A stretch of DNA of 64,000 bases, taken from contig OY755047.1 in the NCBI GenBank assembly GCA_963576565.1, forward strand, positions 27,813,351-27,877,350, given 5' to 3'. The position numbers and the translations under genes are program-made. Shown piece after piece: positions 19,673 through 30,600 of this stretch. Each line of letters opens with the position of its first letter. Position 1 is the first letter of the stretch. Under the pieces are notes generated by a model. It saw only the letters and a list, made by a program, of their open reading frames with translations. It was not told the origin of the DNA and did no database searches. This DNA comes from Aspidapion aeneum (taxonomy: Eukaryota; Arthropoda; Insecta; Coleoptera; Brentidae).

Positions 19673-20156
19673 AATTTTTTTTGTCTGCAATTTTTTGTTT
19701 TGAATCGACCTATTTTCTATTTCTTTAACATCAAACTGATCTATTTTTTATTTAACTTAAGTATATATATATATACATATAGAACTTAAATGTTACCATG
19801 AATAACAACTTCATGATCCAAATCTGAATTGTATTCTATATTGTAAGAAATAACCAATAAATAAGAATAAGAAACAAAATCCAAAAATGAACGTAGGAGG
19901 AAATAAATTTTAATTAAGGAAACGAAAATTAAAAAAGAACAGATAATAATCGTAAAAATCTACAATTTATTCCGAAAAGATTTAAATGGCCGGGATAATT
20001 ACAAACAAATTGACTAACAAATTGAGCGACGCATGAATGAAAATTTAAACGAAAGGTTAAAGGATTAAGAACAATTGCATGTATTTTAAAGGTCCTCGCT
20101 ATTAAAAGAGTTTGTGAAACTCAAATTTCCAGTTCGATGAGAAATTTATATTTCTG
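19673..20156. other. Unassigned AT-rich sequence
   Basis: Apart from a short TA run at 19763-19776 nothing is recognisable. Confidence 0.3.
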
Positions 20157-20666
20157 TTCTTTCTTCTTTCTTCTTTCTTCTTTCTTCTTTCTTCTTTCTT
20201 CTTTCTTCTTTCTTCTTTCTTCTTTCTTCTTTCTTCTTTCTTCTTTCTTCTTTCTTCTTTCTTCTTTCTTCTTTCTTCTTTCTTCTTTCTTCTTTCTTCT
20301 TTCTTCTTTCTTCTTTCTTCTTTCTTCTTTCTTCTTTCTTCTTTCTTCTTTCTTCTTTCTTCTTTCTTCTTTCTTCTTTCTTCTTTCTTCTTTCTTCTTT
20401 CTTCTTTCTTCTTTCTTCTTTCTTCTTTCTTCTTTCTTCTTTCTTCTTTCTTCTTTCTTCTTTCTTCTTTCTTCTTTCTTCTTTCTTCTTTCTTCTTTCT
20501 TCTTTCTTCTTCTTCTTTCTTCTTTCTTCTTTCTTCTTTCTTCTTTCTTCTTTCTTCTTTCTTCTTTCTTCTTTCTTCTTTCTTCTTTCTTCTTTCTTCT
20601 TTCTTCTTTCTTCTTTCTTCTTTCTTCTTTCTTCTTTCTTCTTGCTTCTTTCTTCATTCTTCTTTT
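20157..20666. repeat. Heptamer tandem array (TTTCTTC)n
   Basis: About 500 bp of nearly perfect 7-bp repeat, with one phase slip (cttcttctt) near 20506-20516 and point changes only at the right edge (cttgcttc, cttcattc). The 7-bp period gives long open frames on both strands (Ser-Phe-Leu rich forward, Lys-Glu-Arg rich reverse). They are translation artefacts, not genes. One strand is polypurine, so triplex formation is possible. Confidence 0.97.
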
Positions 20667-21198
20667 TAATATTTTCTTTCTTTTCTTTTTTTTTTTAATT
20701 TTTTTTACTTTTCGATTTTGTTTTCATTTTAGCTTGTTCCTGCTTATTATTATTTTACCTTTTATAGATTTTGCTTTTTAGTTATTTATTTAGTTATTGG
20801 TATTTTTTTGTCTTTGAACAGATTTAGCAAGACATAGCCAGTTTTTAAATGTAGACTTTATTTTTATAAATGCAAGTCAGAGGAAAGAGACCTTAATCAT
20901 AAACTTCTTTAAAGTTATTTTACAGTAAGAGGACCTTTGTAAACGCTTGTTGCAATGCCAAAATAATCGTATATGTATGAGATCGAAGCCGTTCATTAAC
21001 AAGATCTACGGTGATTTTCATTCATGATTCTATAGCCTGATATTTTCGTGGGTTTGATTGTACTATACCGGGTTGCTCTATGGTAATGTATAATATTTCA
21101 CGTTAAAAGAATAATTATAAATTAATTTATTTTGGGCCAATAAAGTGTCGAAGTCAAGCTTTATTCAGATTACCGATAAAAAAAAATCTACTTAAATA
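20667..21198. other. Unassigned AT-rich sequence
   Basis: T-rich edge of the heptamer array, then sequence with no recognisable elements. Confidence 0.3.
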
Positions 21199-21209
21199 CG
21201 GGGGTGTCT

Positions 21210-21715
21210 TTTGAGTTTTGCATCAAAATTGCATTCTTGAAGGCGTCGACGGCTTCCTCTGGCTACTGACATCTTTGACCACCCAGTGCATTTTTGATTT
21301 TTGGAGAAGTTCGGGGTTCGTGTTTCGAATATAAGCGATGACAAACAAATAGTGATCAATCGTGCGAAAGCGGTCTATAGTTTTCTTACACCAATTGACC
21401 CTAGCTTCTTTCTGTTCTTGGAAACTAATTTTCTTACCACTAATGTAATTCTTCATGCAAAATTTTTGGAATTGAGGTCTTTGAAATCCCCAATGAAGCC
21501 TCAATCTCCCGATATGTCACATGTCGATCTTCCGTGATGAGCATGCGCACAGCATCGATGTTTTCATCGATTATTCGTCCATGCTTGAATTCTCCATACC
21601 AACGAGAAACTATCGAACGAACGAACGAAATGCATTCCTGTTGAGGCCACTTTTTTCGAAAGTTGTTAAAAATTAGTCCGATAATGTTCTCGGTTTAATT
21701 CCATTTTTCGACTGA
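21210..21715 (-). pseudogene. Mariner transposase remnant of element A
   Basis: The minus strand begins near 21715 with an N-terminus related to copies B and C (MELNRE... in B). It runs through the HTH region (VSRWYGEFKHGR; MLITEDRHVTYREIE) and continues as EEQKEARVNWCKKTIDRF in the frame 21504-21223. Soon after, the sequence jumps to EEAVDAFKNA, which belongs near the C-terminus. All three catalytic aspartate regions are therefore deleted. The retained part is the DNA-binding half, so any product could at most compete for ends. Frameshifts at about 21500 make even that unlikely. Confidence 0.85.
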
Positions 21716-21757
21716 TTTGTTAACTTAAAAAATTTACTGTTGCTATAAAACTAATGG

Positions 21758-21922
21758 CGAATTCTTTTGGGAAAAAAGTGCAGCACTGGTGCACCACTAG
21801 TGCAGTTTTAGTATTCTTTTGGAGAAACTAGTGCAATTTTTTGTATTCCTTTGCACTCAGTGCACATTTTTTGGCACAGGCTCTCCGAGCTCGTGTTGCA
21901 CTAGCTTTCTCAAAAGAATTCG
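21758..21922. mobile_element. Small MITE nested in mariner A
   Basis: Left end CGAATTCTTTTGGGAAA and right end TTTCTCAAAAGAATTCG form an inverted pair with one mismatch. The inside repeats 'gtgca/tgcac' words (agtgcag, tgcaccactagtgcag, ctcagtgcac, gtgttgcacta). It sits in the 5' untranslated part of mariner A and is absent from copies B and C, so it inserted later. Confidence 0.8.
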
Positions 21923-22137
21923 CGATAAATGTTTTTCACTGACGTTTTAAATTTAGGTTGGTTTTTAGTAACAACATTTGATCAGTGTCGCCTTCTATGT
22001 TCCTATATGGAAAATATAAAAGACAGCCTCGTATAGCAGGAGCATCAGAAAATGCATCACAAGTTTTAAACAACCTCTACAAGATCTGCAATTAATGGAT
22101 TTGGATCTAATCAGCTCTTTACAGTATTGTACGCTAT

Positions 22138-22300
22138 TTTACTTAAACATTTCATGAAAATCGGTTACGGATAGACATACAGACATACACACACACGGAC
22201 AGACGTCAAATAACACATTTTCGGCGTTACCTCCAAGAAAAATTCGAGGAAAACCATACCTTCTGCAGCCATGGCTGCGCGAAGTAGAAATGTGATTAAT
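22138..22300. repeat. Repeat with CA/CAGA tract and 'gc-rich end motif'
   Basis: A TACAGACATACACACACACG tract is followed by 'ggacagacgtcaaataac', 'ttcggcgttacctccaagaa' and 'ccataccttctgcagccatggctgcgcg'. This layout (CAGA/CA tract, 'cggcgttatctc', then 'taccttttccagtcattgctacgcg') is shared with 53745-53866, and the last part with 44336-44370 and 61955-61998, so it marks one end of a dispersed family. Confidence 0.6.
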
Positions 22301-23269
22301 GCTGGTCACCCTGTAAAATATGTCCTCATTGATTAAGCAAAAACGGTTCATTAACAAAAAGATTTATTAAAACCGTGCAAGATGGCCTTGATGGATTTTA
22401 TTTAAATCTAAAATCGTAGGAGGCGTTGCTTTTAATTCATATGGAGTTGGCTTTGGCTATCTCGTATTTTCTTTGTATATTCATGAAGGCTTTGTTATGT
22501 AATTTGTTTATTTCTTTCATTTTAGAATTGTTGATTATTTTATCGGAAGAGGTTTTACGTTCCTCCCTTCTCCCACTTATTATTTTGCTGGTGTCAAAAT
22601 TGACAATGATATAACAATCAATCTTAATTTAAGGAGTTGGCTTTGCTGTGATAGTTCCTTTGAAATAACTGTTACAACAACAGATATATTATAAAACATT
22701 CTCCAAGCCTTTAGGCCGGAGTGTTCCTCTTTGTATCTCGAATTTTTTTTTGTTGATTTATGAAAGGAAAGCTTGTTTTTGGTCATTTGTTTATTTATTT
22801 TATCTTGCTATTATTTATTTAAAATGTATGGCCCTGGGGCCCTGGACTTAAACAACTAAAGTTCACCCTAGCTTTTTTGATAATAACATAAATTATAAAT
22901 AAAAAAATTAATATTCTTGAAAGAGAGCCAAATAATACATTCAAACACACAAAAATCATCCTAAGAAATAAGTATTTTATTTTACTTCAAACCCCTCCAA
23001 AGCAGAATTAAAAGATTTAAAGAATCTTTATTACGTAATTACGGTTTTTAAAACTGCTGGTTCGTTTCCTGGCACCATACTGAGATTAGTCTTGTTTCTT
23101 AAACCTAATAAAAGTAAAAATTTATTTTTATTAGTATTTTTTTCCATGTTTTTTTTTTTGTTTTCTGTTTTAACATCTCCATTATGTATATCATAATATA
23201 AGTTTCTTACAAAATATTTCTCTGTTTGGACATCCTAATAAATACTCTGCCAATCTATGGGCACCTAAG
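22301..23269. other. Unassigned AT-rich sequence
   Basis: No recognisable coding or element ends. The open frames here (22426-22786) lack family signatures. Confidence 0.3.
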
Positions 23270-23817
23270 CTCACACTAGGTACTATAGTTATAGTGTACG
23301 TGTACGTGTGAGCTAATATAACTAAAAACTAAAATATATTTTATTGAACTCCAGACTCAATTACCTTTCGTTTGATACCACACAAGCCATGTTTTGACTT
23401 AAACTTTAATTTTTCAAATCTACCCCCACCTTTTTTTTAAACTAAAATTTATTTTGTTTAACTCCAGACTCAATTACCTTTCGTTGGATATCACACACGC
23501 CATATTTCCACATAAACACTAATTTTTTAAATTTACCCCCACCCTTTTTTTACAGTAAAATGTATTTTATTTAACTCCAGACGCAATTACCTTTCGTTTG
23601 ATATCACACACGCCCTATTTTTACATAAACTCTAATTTTTGAAATATACCCCCACCCTTTTATTTGGCTTGTGTTTGGTGGATTTTGTTCATTTTTAAAT
23701 GGGACCATCTCGACCCAAAACCCAGCGTAGGTACCAAATTTCATTAAAATCGGGCAAGCGGTTTTTAAGTTATGCGCGTTGGTCGTTACAGACAGACAGA
23801 CATACAGACAGACACAC

Positions 23818-23857
<40 letters not shown>

Positions 23858-23965
23858 GGACAGACAGACAGACAGACGGCGCAACAAAAAAGTTTCAAAA
23901 TCATCTGAAACGCAAAGATATAAATTATTATATATAAAAATTTTTGAACTCGGAGCAACTTTTTT
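23270..23965 (+). repeat. Interspersed element with 3 x ~115-bp tandem units and (CAGA)n
   Basis: Starts GTGAGC/GCTCACACTAGGTACTATAG, followed by three degenerate units. Each unit has 'tccagactcaattacctttc', 'gtttgatatcacacacgcca' and 'taccccca(c)ccttttt'. Then comes 'gggaccatctcgacccaaaa', 'gcaagcggtttttaagttat', a (CAGA)n run at 23790-23878, and 'ggcgcaacaaaaaagtttca'. An inverted second copy lies at 35850-36528. The open frames through the CAGA run are artefacts. Confidence 0.88.
23790..23878. repeat. (CAGA)n tetranucleotide microsatellite
   Basis: About 90 bp of CAGA repeats with a few substitutions, inside the element above. The inverted copy at 35970-36000 has only a short CAGA remnant, so the tract expanded in this copy. 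Confidence 0.95.
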
Positions 23966-24225
23966 TTTCTCGAAAAAATTAGTCAAAGTTAATTTGTATT
24001 TATTCCGTAGACTTATTGTAATATCGGTCTTATTGCAATACGCCTAGGCTTCTTTATTTTAATTTGATGTACGTTTACCTAAATCAAGACAATAAAATCA
24101 TTTATAAATAAATAAATAAATAAATAAGATTTCAAACGATTTCCCTGACAACTTCTGACGTATTCATTATACCCGTAATGCTTGTTACTTGCTAGTCTTA
24201 TAGTTTAAAAAAAATTAAGGGAGAA

Positions 24226-24925
24226 AAGGAGATTCCGTGTAACCATATACCATCAAAGGATGCATGGAAAAAGGACGGGATTAAATTCCTTAGTGATGCA
24301 CTGTCAGACGAATCAAGGCTAACAGAAATTAGGAACGAAACCAGAAAGCGCCTCTGCATCTGTTCAGACGGTTCGGTTCGGTTCGGTTCAAGTGCTAAAA
24401 GCACAGTTTGGTGCAGGAAAGCGCGGAGAGCCTTTCCTGGGGCTCACAAGAGGGTAGATGAAGTCGGCCCTAACAGAGTGGGCCTAAAAAGAGATACAAA
24501 AGGAATGAACCAACTCAGGAAACGCCAGACAGGCAAGAAGTGTGTGACAGGATGCAGCAGGTTCCGTAGGGAGTGGCTGCTCCGTAGAACACAAGAGGTA
24601 GGAGCCATAGTGAGAGTGAAGGAGAACGCGACGTGCGAGCGATGCTGGGCTGAGGACGAGACCTCGGTGCATTTCCTCTAATCATGTGAGGTATACAAGG
24701 AGGCAAGAAGAGAGGTATTCGAAGAGGAAGCCTTTGACATGGAACAACACGGGCAGATTCCTTAGCGAAGGAAGGACGCAGTAGGGGAGATGCCCAGGGT
24801 TTGGCAAAAAAGGGCGCTTTATGTGCCTAGTCGCCAGGTCTAGAGCCTACCTCACACTACTACTTCTATACGCCTCACTCTGCAGATTCGGGGCTTCGCT
24901 CAAATAGCAACTATCAAACAGCAAT
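24226..24925 (+). pseudogene. LINE ORF2 C-terminus with zinc knuckle (I/R1-like)
   Basis: From about 24226 the plus strand shows a helical C-terminal region of a LINE ORF2. The frame 24478-24681 ends VKENATCERCWAEDETSVHF then L, after which TAA replaces a codon. The same frame continues SCEVYKEARREVFEEEAFDM. C-E-R-C...H...C is the C-C-H-C knuckle that closes the ORF2 of many insect LINEs. ECDETRKRLCICSDGS-like sequence upstream (around 24335) may be an RNase H start. The stop in the knuckle and further stops downstream show it is dead. A (GGTTC)n-type run at 24369-24392 interrupts the upstream part. The fragment at 9660-10100 is the same module from a different family. Confidence 0.72.
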
Positions 24926-25022
24926 TTACTCAAAAGCAGAACTAACTTAAACTGACCTGAACTAACATAACTAAACCAAACAATCCTTAAAAACATCATA
25001 AGTAACGTGAACTAACATACAA
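24926..25022. repeat. Degenerate 'aactaac' tail
   Basis: Repeated words such as 'aactaacttaaactgacctg' and 'aactaacataactaaacc' follow the LINE C-terminus directly and look like its low-complexity 3' tail. Confidence 0.5.
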
Positions 25023-25657
25023 TACAGGGTGTTTGAATGTAAAAGTAACAGGTGTTTATAGGGATTTTTTATGAAAATTTGGAAAGAAGCTCGATAACAT
25101 AGATTTTATGTTTGAGGGCTTTTAGGCTATTTTGAAATTGTTGTGGTCCGAGGGGTAAACTTTTCCCCCATTATTTGAATAGGCAAAGTAGGCCATTTGA
25201 TACCACAGTACCAAGTGATGCTTTTGAATAATAATTTACAAGAGTGAAAAATATTTGTAAATCCATCGATTTGTTTTTGAGATATTTGCTTTTAAAGTAG
25301 TCATGGATTGTTAAAAAATGATTTTTATGTACACACGGAATTCGTGAAAATGAGTCTTATTTAATTTTACATTCTAGTAATACTTACGAGTAGTCCAATG
25401 TCTTTTTGTGTCCATCCCAGCAACCATGGTGACTTTAGAGGCAAATTTATTATAATAAGACTAATATTGCTATAAACCTGCTACAGATGCATCCAATTCC
25501 GATCATATTAGTATAACAAGGCATCTTTTTAGACTATATTGTGTATCTATTTGGATACGCAGGCCTTCAGATTGGATACCCAGTAAACAGGAAATGGAAC
25601 CTACTTTTGGGCCTTGGCCTTTTATAAAATATAATTAAAATATCATACCTAAAATAC
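25023..25657. other. Old repeat starting ACAGGGTGTTTGAATG
   Basis: The start ACAGGGTGTTT resembles the termini of the fold-back elements at 38599 and 52740, but I found no convincing inverted partner. The remainder is unassigned. Confidence 0.35.
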
Positions 25658-26176
25658 AGGGTGTAATTTAAATGATGAACCAATCTTTAACAGATGGTGC
25701 GGAAGGTCCAAAGCAGACAAAAAGTTCAAATAACTTTTGGCCAAGTTATAGCATTTTTTAAGTTTGGAAAGTAGGGAAAAACCATGAACTTTTAAAATAT
25801 CAAATTGAACAACGTTGCTTTTTTCCAAGAAAATATAGATAGGTTAAGGATACAGTGCGGCCAAATAATCTTTGGAACAGGTATAAATTTCTTAATTCCT
25901 AAGAATTAATATTTTTATGAGCTATTAAATTTACACAAAAGAAATTGAAATAGATTTTTGTACATGTTTAAAGGCCCCTTAAAACAAATATAAAATAATA
26001 ATATTAGCACTATACTTTAACATTTTTTTAAATTTTTTAAAATTTGTTGAAAAAAATAAAATAATAGCTGTTACGTTTGGCACCCTTTATCTAAAAAACA
26101 AAGAGGTTTGATGTAAAATATAATAAGAAAAAATCCTTCTTTTGGTCTTTTCTATCACCTATTATTACACCCTGAT
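25658..26176. mobile_element. Candidate MITE with CAGGGTGTAAT / ATTACACCCTG ends
   Basis: CAGGGTGTAATTTAAATG near 25661 and TATTATTACACCCTG near 26158-26172 form a short inverted pair, with A/T-rich flanks. The interior lacks coding potential. The inverted match is only about 11-13 bp, so this assignment is tentative. Confidence 0.4.
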
Positions 26177-27960
26177 ATTATGGCAAAAAATTATAATAAC
26201 GATTGTCTTCTAAATCCTGTCTGTATTAATTTCCTCATAAATAAATTTTTGCTGAACCGATTTTAATAAAATATAAAGTGGAACAGATTGATTGCTTTTA
26301 AAAGATCACTATTAAAATTTGCCGTCATTGTAAAATCCAAAATGGCGGACTTAAAAACTTTTTAAAACGGCTGTTTATTGTTATATTTTTCGAAAATTTT
26401 TTGATTTTTTTCGGAAGCATAGAAAAGTTTTACAGATTGTACGATTGCCTTGCCATTTCTATGTGCATTCATTTCCTTATAAATTCATTATTACTAAACC
26501 GACAATAAAATAAAAAGCATCATGGCAAAATTCTTCTCCATCTCCAAATGTAATATGGCTTACTAAATCGAATTTGACCCTCCATAAAGGATAGTTGTTT
26601 CTTATGTTACAAGAAATTTTTCGACCCTTTTTTGAATTTATTTATAAGATCTAGATCCACCACTCACAATGAAGTACTAATCTTCCAAGAAGGACAAATT
26701 TGACTTTTTTTCCAACATCTTGGATTTAAAAATGTCGGAAAATTTCAAGGAGCAATATTTTTTTTTTTTTAATTGAAATCGGTTCAGTGAATTTATAAGG
26801 AAGTTATTGCAGACAGAAGTTAAAGCAGCAGTTGGAATAACAATTATTATTTAAAGAACCACTAAACGGATTTTGTAGATTTTATAGAATAAAAGATTTT
26901 TATTATTTATTTTATTTTTCTTTAAAGAACCACTAAACCGAATTTAATGATTCGTAACTAGTTGCATGAGGGTGGCGGAAATACAGCGTTTTTACGAATT
27001 CTAAAAATCATCCGGAATACAAGAATAAATAAGCCTCTTTGAAAAGGGCAAGATTGATTCTGTCAGCCACCTTAAATTTTACAATGTCAAAAAAGTCTTT
27101 CTGCTTAAAAGCGTAATCAATTTTCTGCAAAGTTCTGTCTGTTCCATTAACATTGCTAGTTTAGTTCAAAAGTTATAACAAGAAACATTTTAGTAGATAT
27201 GAGTACCGGATTTAATTACAGTTTTTTTTTTATTATATATAGAAACACACCCTATAATACTCCAAAAACTCTTTCAAGACGAATTTTTAACTAGTTTTGG
27301 GTTAAATCGGGGGGGAGGGGGCACACAAAACGGCGGCGGGCCTTTTAAGGAATTTGGATACGCAGTAAAAAATCACTAAAAGATGCTCTGTAGTATAATG
27401 TATTAAAGAAAAGTATAGGAAAATTTTAAGTGTCGAAACAGGTACAGGTGTTTAAATAGGGATCACAACCGAATAAAAGTGTTCGTTAAATATTGACCGC
27501 TTAAAACTACATGTTTTTAAAGCAAAATAAGTCAAAATAATAATTTTTTAAAAGCGGAAATAAGGCCACTGTGTGGGTTTTGTGAATGAAACTGAAACTA
27601 TGGAGTTAATAGGTTCTTAGATAAGAAACCGAACTTCTCTCATTCTTTTTTCTTGAATAAAACAAAGACAGATCTAGTCGATCCAAAGTTTAAAACAAAT
27701 AAGAGAAGGTCAGTAAGGCGCCTAGTAGAAAGGTGTGTCAAGTTGAACTCAGCAGCAATTTGTCTCAAAATAAAAAAATATTTATTTAAATTTGAACTAT
27801 ACACATATGGTGTTTAGATTATAAATTCTAATTTAGTTGCGCAAAAATTTCCATAAATGGGTTTCATTCAAATATAAATTTAAAATATCTAACTTCTTTA
27901 TGATAGTATTATTTTACCTTCCCAATAACAATAACGGTAAAGCGGAACAATCGTAATTAG
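26177..27960. other. Unassigned, AT-rich, probably degenerate repeat
   Basis: Words such as 'aaaccgattttaataaaat', 'ccgacaataaaat' and 'aatttcctcataaataaatt' recur at intervals of about 240-300 bp between 26200 and 26950, suggesting a very degenerate tandem structure like that at 40680-41930. Nothing coding was recognised. A G-run with GGCGGCGGG lies at 27309-27339. Confidence 0.35.
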
Positions 27961-28445
27961 TAATGGATTAACACAAGAATATCAAAAGAGGGGGTTAACA
28001 GTGAACGTGGACAACTAGACAATGGACAAACAATATCTCCAAACAATGAGTATATATACTTGGGTGTCACATTTGATAAGACAGGAATAGACTGTAAATA
28101 ACGGGAAAAAAGAATAGTAAAAACAAAAAAGGTTATTGGATGTCTGAACAGTATTTTATGAAGCAGAGAGATAAAAAAGAATGTAAAATTTAACAAATAT
28201 ATAACAATGTTGAGAAGAAGTTGTATGGAATAGAGACTTGTTGTGTAACAGAAAAATACAAAACAAAAATGGAAAGTGTCGAAATGGATGCAATAAGAAA
28301 TGAGACCATAAAAGAAAGAATAGGAATCGAATGAAGCATAACGGATGACATCTGTAAAAGGCAACTAATATGGTATGACCATGTACAACGGGTGAACAAC
28401 GAAATATTGCCAAAGCAGGTCCTAGAATGGTAACTAATAGCCCAC
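27961..28445 (+). pseudogene. RTE-like LINE fragment (post-motif-C region), copy 4
   Basis: Starts in the segment following motif C (EYQKRGLTVNVDN). It continues with a decayed 'aatgagtatatatacttggg' block equivalent to 32041-32062, the REIKKNVKFNKY region, and a C-terminus with the basic motif lost at 'gcaggtcctagaatggtaac'. Frame changes and stops are frequent. It is the same subfamily as copies 1 and 5 by shared nucleotide blocks. Confidence 0.75.
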
Positions 28446-28479
28446 ATGACATAGGTTTCCCGCAATAACTTCCTTCCTT

Positions 28480-29290
28480 CCTTCTTTATCTGTTGACGTG
28501 TTCATCCATCTAGTTCACGCATGTTTCTTTAAATTGTCACATCTCTTTTGGAATCTTGCCCTACTTCTTTTATTTTCCCAAGGTCTCCAGTTTGCAATAC
28601 ATTTGTTCCATTGATGGTCTTTTTTGTTTAATATTATGACCGGCCAATTTCCATTTTAATTTGGCTACTTCTTCTCTAAGATCCCTTACTTTTGTTTTAT
28701 TTCTTATCCATTCATTCGTTTTTCTATCTGTTAGCTTTACATGTAACATTTGTCTTTCCTTTGATATTTGGGCTTTTGTTACCTTATCCATCTTTGATTT
28801 TGTAAGTGTCCAGGTCTGGGATCCATAGGTATGTACAGGAAGGCTATATTGATTATTATTCACTTTCGTTTTGAGGTACTGAGGATATTTTTTATTTTCT
28901 AATATGTAGCTTAATTTATCAAAGCTGCCCAGGCCAATCTTACTCGTCTCTTGATTTCAGCTGTTTGGTTTTCTTTTTTTAGTTTATTAATTTGTCCCAG
29001 GTATATATATTTCTCTGATCGAGATATCGTTATCCGTGTTTGTTATGATTTTAGTTTTAGTGTAGTTCATACTCAAGCCTATATTTTTAGCTGCTGTATC
29101 TAGTTCTGCCAGCATTTTTATCCGTCCTTCTTTCCTATCTGTTATTAGGGCAATATCGTCAGCATATTCATAGTGGTTTAATTATTGTCGGCTTACTTTG
29201 ATGCCTATGCCTAAAATTAGGCCTGGCTAAATCGTTTAGGGGATACGGTGTCACCCTAGCTAACACCTCTTCTTGAGAGAATGGGCTTGG
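28480..29290 (-). pseudogene. Second LINE lineage, reverse transcriptase fragment
   Basis: Minus strand, from the top: RRGVS*GDTVSPKRF (motif B' with a stop) near 29265-29225, then HYEYADDIALITDRKEGRIK (intact catalytic YADD, about 29178-29120), then NIGLSMNYTKTKII. Downstream, TAEIKRRVRLAWAAL marks the thumb, and the open frame 28863-28570 holds TYGSQTWTLTKSKMDKVTKA and EWIRNKTKVRDL then AKLKWKLAGH. This is the layout of the LINE type often labelled craniofacial-development-protein-2-like in insect annotation. It differs from the RTE-like copies in every motif. Stops and frameshifts make it dead. Confidence 0.85.
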
Positions 29291-30280
29291 TTTCTTCTAG
29301 GATTTTGATAACAGTGCACAAAAACATAGATTATTACCCCACGTCACGGGTATACTTGGTTGCCTAACATACTGCTTATTTACAAAAATATGACAAATGC
29401 GGCATGTTCCATCGCGGCAACTCTCCCGCATTTACCTTTTAAAATCTTGGCATTATTTGGTAGGCTTTGGCTAGATCACCAGCGATAAGTAATTATTGGT
29501 AATTAAAAATGGTAAAAAAAAATTATCCCCATGGGCATCATCACCTGCCAGTATATTTAATGAGGTACAACTTAAAAAATTATTAACATTAATCTTCAAA
29601 AAAACGATGAATTTCTTTTTTCTCTGCTCGCTTAAAGGCCTTCATGTACTTTTTACGTTAATGTCAATTGGAATAAGGTAACTGATAATCAGTAATTGAT
29701 AATCATTTACCATGGTTAAAAACCCCTTACCTTTAGGATCATAATTCAACTTGCTGAACGTTTGTCAAATTCATACTAAATTAAACATGGCGGCACAAAC
29801 ATGAAAAGCAGGACAATTTTGGAAAATTCACAACTTTTAAATTCATAAACTGATTTTCTTCAAATTAATTTTATTTGATTTGAATCATAGAGCAATTATA
29901 TCAAAACTACCAATTACTAGCATATTTAATGTTTTTGTGTCTAAAAAAAACTCCCTTTTTTTTGTATTTTTGCATTTTATAGAGTACCTGCAAATTCTAC
30001 AAAAAATCACGAAATACCAAAAAGATAACAAGTTTTTTCCACAGCATATAGTTATGCTAAAAAAGGTTGTAAATTGAGCTATGAGTAACCCTAAACACCA
30101 AAATTTCACTTTATTAAAGTTTAATAAAAAAATTTTTTTATAAAAAAAACACCCAACGGCTAAATTTACTTGTAAGTACTAGTCGCAGTAGGTATTCAGC
30201 CATATAAAAAGCACTATGCATTTACAATTCATTTAGCTTTACCCAAAAAGTACGTGTAGATTTTCTACAGTGTTACCTTC
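29291..30280. other. Unassigned sequence
   Basis: No coding signature or paired ends. The small frames at 29496, 29880 and 29885 lack recognisable features. Confidence 0.3.
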
Positions 30281-30600
30281 CATTCAGTGATGGTGAGGGA
30301 GGAGAGAGGGAGGAGGGAACTAGTAAAATGGTGTCGAAAAAAATCTTAAAGCGTGTGCCGAAAGAATTTTTGAAATCGCTCTAAATTTGTGAAAGATATA
30401 GCTACAACTACTAATAAGGATGGCGGGGAGGAGAGAGGGATAGGCGGGGCGGGGAGGGAACTACTACAATGGTGTTGGAAAAAAAATCTGAAAGCGTATG
30501 CAGAAAAAAAAATTGAAATCGCTCTATATTTGATAAAATTATGCGAATATAGTTTTTGAATAGAGTGGGGGGAATTACAGGAGGGGAGATGGGTGGGAGC
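30281..30600. repeat. Degenerate tandem repeat, ~135-bp unit, G-rich blocks
   Basis: Two to three units with 'gggaggagggaactagtaaa' / 'ggggagggaactactacaat', 'atggtgtcgaaaaaaatctt' / 'atggtgttggaaaaaaaatc' and 'gaaatcgctctaaatttg' / 'gaaatcgctctatatttg'. The 'ggagagaggga' blocks are strongly purine-biased. Confidence 0.75.

Larger units (their letters stand above)
21199..22031 (-). mobile_element. Mariner element A, internally deleted, TA-flanked
   Basis: The 5' end on the minus strand (22031 inward) reads CGAGGCTGTCTTTTATATTT, and the other end at 21199 reads CGGGGGTGTCTTTTGAGTTT, an imperfect inverted pair. TA flanks both ends (22032-22033 and 21197-21198). The right end of mariner B at 44937 has the same terminal sequence. 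The catalytic core is deleted, leaving about 830 bp including a nested MITE at 21758-21922. Confidence 0.85.

Noticed and set aside
20121..20781. 178- and 214-codon open frames (KKEERR-like and SSFFFL-like)
   Set aside because: Artefacts of the (TTTCTTC)n heptamer array.
23699..24047. Four overlapping frames with RQTDRQTD or LSVCLSVC repeats
   Set aside because: Translations of the CAGA microsatellite.
24484..24706. Minus-strand frames opposite the LINE zinc knuckle
   Set aside because: Antisense of the coding remnant at 24478-24681.
27957..28465. Minus-strand frames with hydrophobic runs (FFYGLISYCIHF etc.)
   Set aside because: They are the antisense of RTE copy 4.
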